Assembly (NCBI GenBank): GCA_034509425.1
Contig: JAVTVJ010000296.1
Span: 1,240,001-1,304,000 of the forward strand
Reading direction: 5' to 3'
Length of the DNA: 64,000 bases
From: Eopsaltria australis
Lineage: Eukaryota > Chordata > Aves > Passeriformes > Petroicidae
Below, piece after piece: positions 24,501 to 36,500 of the stretch (position 1 is its first letter; each line of letters opens with the position of its first letter). The notes beneath the pieces are model-generated. The model had not been told where the DNA came from, ran no database searches, and saw only the letters and a program-made list of their open reading frames with translations. The position numbers were made by a program, and so were the translations under genes.

Positions 24501-27500
24501 AAAACACTTGCAAGCGGCCATTTAGACATTCAAGAGGAGAAGGGGATGGGAATGCTGAATTTCAGGGGCTGAGTGGAGACCAACCTACCTGGAACCGAGT
24601 CCTTTCGCTGGCGTATTTCTGGTAGTGCAGCATCGCCTCCAGTACCTTTTTGTGGCCCCCGGGAACCAGGCACACGGCGCCCATGATTTCCAGCACTGCC
24701 ACCTTTGTCTTAATGTTCTCCGTGCTCAGACTCTGAGCGATTACGTTGATGCTCTCCAGGTGGGCCAGCACGTGGGCCCGGCCCAGGGAGTTGTTCATTA
24801 GTGCTTTTATACATCCAATGAGCGAGGTATGTATTCGAGACTCTGCTGTCTCATAGTCCATGCTTTTGAGGAAGTTGAGGATACATGTTAAGCCATCCAG
24901 GTCGATGAACCGGGTCACAAACCTGCCAGGAAAAAGGGGTTTTCACTTTAAAACAAAATGCTGAAGGACTGTCTTACCCTCAAACAGGGCTAACTTGTCT
25001 GTTGATGCAAACCTAGAACCTTCTTATATACTTTTTTCATGGATGCCAGAAAGCCTGAAGGACTCCTGTGGCCCAGACAGGGATGGGGTTGCAAAAATCA
25101 ATTTAGCATAGGCAACCAGGCACCACCTGCACAAGGTTCTTCAGAGTGAGGATATTTCAAAGAGAACCAGCTAACCCAACCATCAACACAAGTCTCGGGA
25201 TGGAGGTTGGAAGTTTGCAGTCACACTGCAAAAAATACCAACCTGAGTCTTAAATTCTGCTCACTTGAGAGCAGTTTTGGACTGGAAGAAGATCCCAAGC
25301 CCTACAGTCACCCCCTCATCAGCTGCAGCCACCTCAGTGTCAGCTTTTCGGCCTTCTGCTACCTCTCCTGCCTCACCATCCACACCCTTCTCCTTCCTCA
25401 GGCACAGCTCCCCAGTTTTAAGGGATTTCTGATTTTTATGATTTACAACACTGAACAGAAAGCAGACAGCAAACACAGGGCAGTGCCTCAGGCAGACTCA
25501 CTAGAGCAGGCAGACACAACACTGCACTCTGCTGAGGCATTTTAGGGCCCCCCTGCCCAGTGCCATCCAGGCTGGGTGTCCTCTGCTCTGGCAAAAGGCA
25601 CAGGCTCAGAGAGCAAACGAGCCAAGAACACCCCAGCACTGGGATGATTTTAATTTGAAACAAGCCATGCTGATGGGCAGCAACAAAAGGGGTAATTGCA
25701 GGCTTGGGGAAAACTGCTTTCTCTGCTTCAAAGCCTGCTCTTCTCCCAGCCAAAGTCTATAGGAAAGTCAGTGTTCAAAAGTAGGTCCGACAGGTAAAAT
25801 TTTCTACAGAGCCTGCTGCATCCCTCAAAAAAGAGTCAAAACCCACTTTTAGGGATTTTGTGAAGTTTCATGACTGGCCACCAGCCCTGCTCACTCCAGG
25901 GGCCAGCACCCACAAGGTCCAGGGGTCACAGAAATCATCCTGAACCCTGGGAATTTCTTGCCATCACCACAGCAATAGTAAATTTGTTTCTTCCATAACC
26001 CAAACAGGTCAGGCATTTCCTAATGGAACATATTCCCATCAGAAGATGTCAACCTGAGGCACCTTGAGCACTGCAGATGTGCACATGCAGACTCCAGAGA
26101 AAATGAAATTAGGAAAAGCTACTGACATTCAGAAAGAGCCCCAGCCTTCATTTATCCTCCCCATCAAAAATTGTTTGTCATTTCATAAAAACCTGAAGAT
26201 TCATGTGATTTATGAAGTGCAAGAGGAGTTGAAGTTGAAACAAAGGGCCTGGCTGACCAATGAAAATTGCTGTTTTCTTGAAAAGAAAAATCAATCTGTA
26301 AGGAATTTTTACCTTCTGTTCCAGTAAGAACAAAGGAAAATTTGGAAAAAAAACCCAAGTTGCCCAATTTGCCTGAACAGACAGGAAGGTCCTGGTGGCT
26401 CTTGGTCACTAAAAGGACCGAGAAAAAGGAACAAATTTACAAAATGTGACGCAAAAAAAAGCAGTTGGTGAAACAAAAAACCGAAAGCAATTAGTGCCTC
26501 AGAGTTCTTGACTCCCTCACCCTGAACAGCTCCCATTTATGTTTCTATTTAACCCCCTGCTCTGCCAGAGAAACCAAATCCAAAGCCACAACCACAGCAA
26601 TAAAGGCAGGAAAGGGAAGGGAATTGCCTCATTGGTTTTGTCCGCAGTGCAGTCTTCAAACTTTCAATTGTTTTATTTCTCTCCTCCTCGTCCTCTTTTT
26701 CCAAGGCGATCAGGGATTTTCTCTGGGAAAGGAGGAAGGCAGAGGTCAGAAGGGGGATCTCCCAGTGTGCCCGAGGAGCAGCAGTGCCCACTGCCCACCG
26801 TGCCAAGCCATGGGGATCCTAAACCCATCCTGAAGTCTGGAATCTTTATGGCAATCACAGGACTTGGGACAAGGAGCAGTGAGGAAAACCCCTCCATGAT
26901 CTGCAAGGAGGGAGCCTGGACTGGGGACAGAGGGATGAAGGAACCATCTCCAAGCCCCCACACGGCTCCTGCTCTGTTCTGCGCTGGTGCAGCCTCACCT
27001 CGAGTCCTGGGGACAGTTTTGGGCACCATAAAATTCAAAAAGACATCCAAAAAAGACATTAGACTATTGGAGATCATCCAGAGTAGGTCATGGGGATGGT
27101 GAACAGCCAGTCCTGTCATTCCCAAACTTCCCAGTGCAAGCCACCAGTGTGCATCTCACTTGGAGACAGTGGCTGTGTGCACGGGATGCATCTCCCACAC
27201 TGGATTTTGCTCTCCAGCTGGGGCTGGGATTTGACTCCTGCACCAGGGTACAGGGCTGCCTGCTCCCTGGGCACGCATGGGGTACAGCTAGACCTAAAGC
27301 AGCTCCCTGAGTGGTCCCTGCCCCACCCGACAGCACTGGGCCCCAGAGGTGTCAGGGTGAGCCCTGCCAGCCCTGGCTGAGGCTAATCCAAAGCAGAGAG
27401 AAGGGTCCCAGCAGATATGAGGAGCTGTGCTGACCCCTCCATTTAACCCAGCTCCTCTTCAGCAGCACGTCAGGGAGATCAAAGCCACCCTCCAGGCATC

Positions 27501-30500
27501 TGGCAGGCTTTGATCACAAGCTCTGCTCAGGCTCAGGGCTCTGCCTGGCTGGCAGCCCATGGCCAGCACAGGGTGTTCCTGCCTTCCCAGAGGGAAGCAG
27601 CACACTCCCTCCTGGCTCATAGCCCCTGCTCATCCCTCTGCCCCATCCCTGGAAGTGTTCAAGGCCAGGCTGGATGGGACTTGGATCAACCTGGTCAGGT
27701 GGAAGGTGCCCCTGCCCATGACAGGGGGCTGGAACTGGATGTTCTTTAAGGTCCCTTCCCACCTGAGCCCCATCCACGGTTCTGTGCTCGTACAAAACGC
27801 CTCAGGTGCCGTAGGAACATCTCCATTTTGCAGCTGTACCTGTTGGTCTAACAGATGACACTGCCTCTGCCAACACCTGCCACCCCCTGAGGCACAATGC
27901 TGGCAGACTGTCCCCACTGTGCTGCTGTCCCTCATGGGGTTCAGAGGCACCAGAGCACTGGGGATACTCACAGCAGCCATTGAATTCAGCTGATCGATGT
28001 AGAACTCTGGCCAGCTGGTGGCTCCTTTATTTTCTTCCTGGTCCTGGTAGGGGATAAAAAAAAGAGAAACAAAGCCAGATTAGTAGAAACAGTATTAACA
28101 TCCCCTGCCCTTCATGACCAGCCACTTCTGAAGCACCCTTGAGCTCTTGCATTATTTTATATTAATGTAAGTGTGACTTTCTACATTCTGAGCTTACCCC
28201 TGACAGCTCCAGCCATGGGACATTACCTGGTTTATTGAACTGCCATACTTTAAATACAATTACACCACCTGCCTGTGGCCAAATGCTGCCCCACTGACAC
28301 TGCATCAGTCTTGGGATTATCAGCTTCAGGGAAACCACACTGAAATTTTACATCCAAATCTCTCTTGTTTCAACTCTCCAGTGCCCTTGAAGCTTCGGCT
28401 GCACAGCCTTGAATATGCTTGTGGGGGCAAAGTGTTTACAAGCAATGAAGAGAAATGTGACATGATTTAGGCTGCACTCCTGGAGCACAACCATGACTTA
28501 TCAACATATCAACATCCTAAGGGAGACTCCAGGCACAACAGACAATCCCTCTAGGGGTTTCATAAGTCACTAAGAGGGAACATGCATCTGGCAATGTCAC
28601 CTCTTAAAGGATGTCACCCCTGGGCCCATGATCTATGACACTGAATGATGCAGAGCCTCATTTGGCCATCCTGGTCTATGATGCCTTGCATCTTTTGGGG
28701 CTCGTGAGTTTTCAGGTTCTACCTTGTTCTTTTAGGACATGACTGAAGGACCTCTGAGCCCAGCTCAGATAACTAATGCTGCATATTCCCAGGGCCTGCA
28801 TGGAGTAAGCAGGCAGAATTTGAAGGTATACTTCATAATTAACCTTTTTCCCCACTTTATTTTCCTATTAACACATGTATCAAAAGGAGAAGATTTCACA
28901 GCAGAAATGCCACACAGGCCTAGGCTGCAGTCAACAAATACCACACAAATCCCAATCATTTTCCATAGGTAACCATCTTCTGATCACAGCCTGACTTCCT
29001 GCACGGCTCTGCCCCTTCCCTGACTTTAAGACATGTTTGTAAACCTCATCCTACACCACAAACACCTACGATGGTGGGAGCTGGACGACCTCCTCTGTGC
29101 CCCCAGGTCTGTGCATGCAGACAACTGTGGCTGATTCCAGCCAGCCCGAGGAGCAGGGGCCCAAATATTTACTGTGGCTCAAGAGGCACATGTGGGAAAC
29201 ATTTGTGCATCCAAGTTTCCCAAGCTGCAGCGTGCCAAGATGAGGACACTCATGAGGAGTCAAGGACAGGTAATTTGGATGAGATTCAGTTCGTCCCTGG
29301 GCAGCACAGCCTGTGCCTGCAGACCTGACCATTCCTTTGGCTGTGCCTGGCTCCAGGGTAGGGACAAAAGTTTGAGAGCAACAGGGGGCCTGGAAACCTC
29401 TGCCCTTTGCTTTCACACTTCTCCCGACCCTGCAGTCCCTCAGAGGTGCTAAGCAGCTGGGCTGAGGCTCAGGCCACCTGCCTGCTTGGTGTCAGCTCTG
29501 TCTGACACAGCCACAGGGGCTGTCAGCTCCTCAGCTGAGCCCTAGGCACTTGTGCCAATCCCCCACTTCGAGCTGCCTCGTGCCCTGCCAGGGGAAGGCT
29601 CTGGCCAAAGCTTGTGGCCATTCTGATTTTCCCAGCTTCAGGGTCCAGCATGCAGGGGACAGCAGAGCTGGGACACTCAGGGGTGCCTTCAACATGGCCC
29701 TGCCACCTCCTGGAGGTGTCAGATGAGGTCCTCCCCACCACCCCTCTTATAAGGAACATCTCTTTCCCACCAGTGATCCCAACAGAGACACCAGCTGGGA
29801 AGGGTGGCAAGGTCCCCACCATGGCACAGCAGCATGAGGTGTCCAGATGCATGCAGCCAGGAGATCTGGGCAGGGAGTGAGGTCCAGGCTGAGGAATGGG
29901 GAGGGAAGGCAGCAGGGCTGGGTCATCCCACACCCCAGGACCTTCCCACGTGCTGGGAACACCTGTGAGGCAGGCAGGGATCTGGACCTGCTGCTCGTTT
30001 AGGGTTGAAAAGAAGCGGTGAAGCAAATAAAGGTCTCCAGGGGGTGGAGGGGAGGCTGAACAACAAAATTGGCTAAACTGTCATTTATAATTAACGTGCT
30101 GCATTATAAATATTTCCCTTTGCTCGGCTCCCTCGGGCTCTTGCATTTCCTCCCTGAAACCCCCAATTTAGAGAGCGCTCTCAATTAAGTGCAGCAGAAC
30201 CTCATTAATTCCGACGAGCAGCTGGGCAGGCTCGTTGGGAAGCAGCTTCCCAGGCAAAGGGGGACTGCACAATAAAGCAGGCAAAGATCAGGGCACGGGC
30301 TTCCCTCCCCTCTGCTCGCTGCAGGACGTTGCTCAGTGGTAATTACTGGGGCTAATGGTCTACAGCACACTGATAAGTGTCCTTTGGTGTATTCCTGCTG
30401 GTAAAGAAATCTCCTGACAAAGCGACAGCCCGGAGGGAAGTGAGTCACAAGGCTCTGCTCAGCACCGAGAGGAGGGAGGAACCTCTCCAGCATCAGGGTT

Positions 30501-33500
30501 TGAAAGGTTGAGTGTGTAAAACTGTTTCCCAGCACACAGGGTGGGTTTTGGGGATGTGGGTTTTGCAGCCTGCCTTTGGGAAGGGATGCCCAGACACAGA
30601 GCTGAGCATCTCCAACGTGAGCATCTCCAGGATGCTCCATTGCATCACAGAACATCTCCCGATTTCTGATTCTCTGGGTTGAGTCTTTGCTGTGTCTGCT
30701 CTCAAGTAGCACAGAAGTGAAGGCTGATCTGAGCCCTGCTGGAGCCCAGACTGAGCTGCTCTGTTAGAGACACATTGATGGCTTTAATTGCACATCAACA
30801 TCCCTCACTGTCCTCCAGGCCCCGATGTGCCAACACACATGTGCTCTGCTGCAAAAATTAGGACATGCCAAAGACGCACAGACAAGGGCAAACCTTGCTG
30901 CATCCCCTGCTTTGCCCCACCTGCTCCCTCCACCTCCTTCTTCTTTCCAGGGACCTGGCAAAACCACAAACCCCATCAGCTGTGGCCCTGGTGTCACCGT
31001 GTCACCCTCTCATGTCACAGCCTCTGCTGTCCCTAAGCCCTGAGTTCTGTGCATGGGGTTGATGGATGCTGCCACTGCACTGTTTTGTTCCATGGTGTGG
31101 CAGTGGCAGGGGGTGCTGTGATGTGAACCCCATAAATGAGCTCCATCCCCTCCTCAGCACTGCAGGGAAAGCAGTGCCCAGCCAAGCAGCCTCATTAGCA
31201 GGAGCTTTTCCAAGGGAATGTCACCAATCTGCCAGCTCCAGCCATCCCTTGGCTCTTCCCAGGGGGATTTCACGCTCCCCAGCCCTGTCAGGTCTTGGTT
31301 TTGAGCCTGCCACTTCCACAGCCTTCGTGCCTCCCCCTTGGAGTGTCAGCAGCTCCCACAGCCAGACTTCCTTCTCTTTGCAATGACCACTGGACAGAGA
31401 AGGTGGGGGCTCAAAGCAATTTCAGGGCTGGTCTCAGCCCATTTGCACCTGGAAGGTGCATCTCCACAGGCTCCTGCTGCTCTGACCTGCAGGAATGCAG
31501 CAGCTGGGAGCAGTGCAACCTCACAGCTTGTCCCCATGGTGGTGGGGATGAAGACACCTGTGATGCTCCTCAGTGCTTTGTCACAGCTGCTTTGCTTCCA
31601 AATCAAGTTTCTGGCAGCATCTTTTGGATCCTCAGTGTGCAGGTGATGTCACACCTGATCCAGCAGCCTGCTTCCCTACACTCACAGCCCATGGTGGTGC
31701 TTTGGGATAACTGGATCTGGAGCTGCCTTGGGATAACTGATGGTGGCTGACTGAATTCCTCACCCACCTGATGTAGCACACCAAGCTACATCCTGTAAGG
31801 CTGGAAGGAAAGGGCTGGCTCACAGCAGCCAGCCCCATGCAAGCCCCAGAGAGCCCTTCAGGGACAACACCCGTGGCTTTTCTCCAAGGTAGCAAGTGAC
31901 AGGACAAAAAGAAATGGCCTCAGGTTGTGCCAGGGGAGGCTTGGATTGGATGTCTGGAATAAGTTCTTCACTGAAAACGTGGTCAGGGTGCCCAGGGAGT
32001 GGGGGAATCACCAACCCTGAAGCATTCAATAACGTGGATGTGGCACTTGGGGCCATGGTTTAAGGGGGAACAAGGCAGCACTGGGTTAATGGCTGGATTC
32101 AATGATCTCAGAGGTCTTTCCAACCTTAACAATTCTATGATTTTGGTGGTTCACCTCCCTCTTGGCACCACCTGCAAGGCTGGTCTGCCTCAGTAGAACT
32201 CCCCAGGAAAGTCACAGGAAGGGATTTAAAAGACCGTCTTCAATATGCACCTGTTGCAAAAATAGTAACACCCCCTTCATTTTTACACATTCTCCTGGTA
32301 TTTATTTTGCAGTGTTCCCCACCCCTCCTTGCTGCTCCATAACAGCAGAGCAAGGGACAGCAGCTGGCAGCAGCTGGCAGCCCACTGCATTTGGGCAACC
32401 CTTCCCTCCCTGACTGCTCTGGATGATCCACCTGGTTTGCAAGGTCAGAGGGGAACCAGGCTGTGGCACAGATGGGTTTTAAAGCCAAGGGGTCTGCAGC
32501 CTGCATGAGATGTTTAAATCCAGCCCCGCTCCACCAACACAGCCCAGTCTTTGCCAGTGTGTGCTGGTGGAGGTTTGGGCCCATCACTGGGCTCCCTCAT
32601 CCCTCCAGGTACCCCTGGAACAGCACCTGAATGATTTAATAAAGCTGCTTCCCCATGGAGCCACGCTGCAAAGGGCTGGAATTTCATCAGCCTCTCCCCC
32701 AAGCTGGGATCCCAGGGTCTGAACCAGCCCAGCCCAGCCTGCTCCGGTTTTCCATATGCTAACACTCCCTATACCCTCCCCTCCACAAATAACACACATG
32801 CCCTCATACTCTTTTTCCCAGGGTTTAAAAATTATGCTCCCCATAAGCAAATACAGCATGACCAGATGCCTTTTGCAGTCAGCTGGTTCATTGTTTGAAA
32901 AGCTTCGCTTTAAAATCCAAAAAGATTGCTAACAGATGCATTTTTTGGCCGGAGAGCGAGAAAAACCTTGCTTAAACAAAAGTGTGTTGTGATTGGAACT
33001 AAAAGGGGAATTACCTTGAAAGATAAAAACTATAAACATTTCCCAGTGAAAAACATCCCCAGCCCAGTTTCTCTCGGTCAGCCTGAGCAAATGACACCAG
33101 AGATGGTATTTCAACCTGCTGCTGCAATAACAGCAGGTATATCTGGATGCTCAAGAGGCCACCAAATCCTTCTCATCCATCCCAGGTGACCCTGGAGCAT
33201 GGCAAAATGCCGAGCTATTTTATCCTCCCCTCCCCTCCCCTGCATGCCATCTTTGTCAGCTTGTGCTCTCAGTTCTGCTACTGCAGCAAAAATACGGGGA
33301 ATTTATGTTTTTTAAATGAAGAAAATGGGACACAAGCCCCACGAAGGAGCTGCAGGACTGAGCAGGACAAGTGGAAGAAGGAGCTGGAAGGCAAAGCTCT
33401 CTGGAGGGAGTGGGTGGAAGGCACAGTTGGAGGGGAAAGAAGCTGTCTGGCTGGGAAATAGAGGATTATTGGAGAGACATCACTCATTTCCCTATTTATC

Positions 33501-36500
33501 ACATATTTCCCCTGAAAAATCACCACTGCTGCCTCTCCCTGATCATGTGTTTTTTTTATCTGACCCCTGAGGAAATTTTAGATACAAGCTTTGCTTCACA
33601 CTGCTCAGAGTGATGCAGCCAGGGTTACTGATGCCACTGGGTTTTCAACACAAGCTTATAGAGCTCAGCATCACTTGGCATCTCTGCAGGTCATTTTTCC
33701 TCTACTCCAGCTTTAGAAATGCTCAGCTGGACCCAAAGGGAGAGGGGCAGAGCCAGACCCTGCATTCACATGAGCTGGTTTTCACCACCCATCCCTCCCA
33801 TCTGGTTATTTATTCTGAGCTTCTGCCCCAACAGTCTGTACCCACCCCTTATTTTGAGGCTCATAAAAGCCACCCTTTGAGCTGCTGTAACAGCCAGACA
33901 TGACATCCGTGGGCTGTCAGGAGCCAAATCACCTGTGGTTAAACAGGTCCTGCAGACTAAGCACGAAGGGTTAATCATTAACTCCCTCTGGAAAAAGGCC
34001 ATCCTGAGTCACCCTCTTCCACTGAGGCAAACCCAAAGGCAGCCAAAGAAACTGCAAATCTGGAAAGCCTCCTGCTTCCTCCCTGCACTTCCGAGCAATA
34101 TCCTCTCCTGGAGAGCGGGGCCAGCAGGGAGTGAAGTATTTTGGGATGAGGTATGAGACAAGTCATCGTCCAGAAATACCACTTCTAAAAGCAGATTTCA
34201 TCCTGCTGCTGATGCATCCCTGCTTTTGCATTTCCCTGCTTCATCCCAGCCAAAGAGGGGCTGACGACTTCAAAAAGGTCTCTCCAATAATCTTTAAATC
34301 TCTCTCCTGACCCCAGCACTGCACGGCTTCTGGATTTAGTGCAGACTTCAGTTCCTCCTCGGGTTGCTGCTGACAGAACTCACCAGCTCCATCACGAGAT
34401 GCTTTTTGTCTCTCTGCCCCACTGAGTGACACGGGGGGTGGGACCATGAGGAGCTGATGCAGTGCAGCCCCCTGGACCCAGCAGGGTCAAGGATGGGACC
34501 AAACCCACTGTCTCCAAGGATGGAGAATCAGGGAGGACAAAGCCTCCACCCTGCCAAGTCAGTCCTGTGGGCTGGGATAAAATCAGCTACTAGCAGGGCA
34601 GAGAAACCAGGATACAGGGCTGCAGGCCAGGGGGAAATATTCCAGGGAAAGAAAGATGCCTGGGGAATAGCTGGATTTCCCCTATTTCCTCTCAACAGGA
34701 GCTGCCAAGGCCAGGTGCTGTCAGGTCTCTTTCCAGGACAAACCAGCAAAAAAAGTCTCATTTTTGGTTTCCTTTTACGAAATCTTGCCCGTCATGGGAA
34801 TATATAAAACATGCAACATCTGGGATGTGCTCTGGAGAGCTGAGTGTGGTGGATGACACTGACAACAAAGCAGAAGTGCCAGCCAAAATTGGCAGCACAG
34901 GAAAGAGCAAAAACTGCTCAGGGGACAATTTTGGATTGCTGGTAAGTCAGGCTGCTGCCTGAGAGTGATGTCCACCTTTACCAGCCCCTGGGACTCACCA
35001 GGTGAAACTGGGTGTTACAAGCATCTCAAGAAACAACTTGCTGTTAAACGCAGGCTTTGGGCACATCCTGCACTTCCCAAATCAGAGTCCAGCCAAGCAA
35101 GAGAGGTAGGACCACTGTCCTATCCCCAGCTCTGCTACCCTGGCCAAAAATCAGACACTGCTCTCAGCTGGAGAAGCACAGCCCCTCTCCTTGATGCCAG
35201 GCTACCAGGTAGGTGATGTGCCCCCATAAGAACACAGGAGTACAAGTAAGATTTGCCACGAGCTGCCAGGATATCCACCAGTGTTTCTGCTGCTCACCAG
35301 TCATCACCACACAGGCCAGGACAGCCTGCTGTGCACAAAGATGTGTTCTCCAGCCCACGTAATTCCTGATTTCCTCCACGTATGGAGCATTCATTGATAT
35401 GGTCTCGCTCATATTTAATTAAAAAGCAGGAGAAAAGCATTTGTCTCCATCAGAGCAAGCAGTGGCACATATGCTCTGCAGCTCACTGTGATGGCATCAC
35501 AAGCAGGGAAGGAGTGGCTGGGAACAGCCAGAGGAATGAGGACCAGAGGAGACCAGCAGCCAGGATCCAGCCTCGGATGGGTGCCTGCTCCCAGAGCCTC
35601 TGAGGATGCCACAGGCACTTCTGTGGCTCCTTCCCCACCCCAAGCAAGGAGTTTCACAGTACAGCCTTTAAAAAAACATGAGAGCAAGGAGGTTCTGGAA
35701 AGGGAAAGAGCCACCATCAGCTCCATCTAAACCCTTCCTCAGGAGATTAGATAGCACATAATCTCCACTCACAATAATAATTACATGGCTTTGCTTGATT
35801 TAATTCTCCCATTATCCAGACACACCAGGGCAAGGCTCTGCTTATCCACCAGGCAGTGACAAGTGAGCATCCCCTGCCCATTTTCTTGTTGATCCAGACC
35901 AGTGCCTGTAATTTGTTAACATCCCTCCTCCCCTCCGATTTAAATCTCGGCCATGGCAGGCCTCTGTCTAACAATAATACAGGGATTTCAGGGGTATTTA
36001 TGAGAGGCTTAAAACTTAATCCTACATGAGCAAGGTAAGCCTGCTCTTGGCCTAAAATGCGGATGGAAAATCTGGTGCCATTGCTGCAGCAGGAGAAAAG
36101 AGGCATTTACAGCAGTGAGCACCCTTTGAGTGGGGCCAGTGACTGCCAGCACTGCCCAGCCACCTCCTGCAGCCAGGTGAGGGGCACAGTGGCCAATTTG
36201 GGAACAGAATCACAGAATCCTAGAATGGCTTGGGTTAGCAGGAACGTTAAAATCAGCTGGTTCCAATGCCCCTGCCACCTACCACCAGCAGGGACACCTA
36301 CCACCAGACCAGACTGGTTCAAACTCCATCCAACCTGACCTTGAACAATTCCAGGTATGGGGCATCAACAGCTTCTCTGGGCAACCTGTGCCAGGGTCTC
36401 AGCACCCTCACTGTAAAAACCTTCTTTCTTTTATCTAACCTAAACAAACTTAAAGTTTAAAATCATTACCCCTTGTCCTACTGCAACAGCCCCTATTAAA

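Larger units (their letters stand above)
26723..27971 (-). other. Intron 3, with two plus-oriented CR1 fragments
   Basis: A 1.2-kb intron with donor GCT|gtgagt and acceptor ctttcccag. CR1-like pieces lie at about 26995-27115 and 27630-27790. Both are antisense to the gene. Confidence 0.8.

Noticed and set aside
26549..26806. Uninterrupted ORF through exon 4 into intron 4 as evidence of a continuous exon
   Set aside because: Reading past ATGAG gives [12 protein letters not shown], which is unrelated to DAAM1; the GC-AG splice restores the expected FVTRFIDL.
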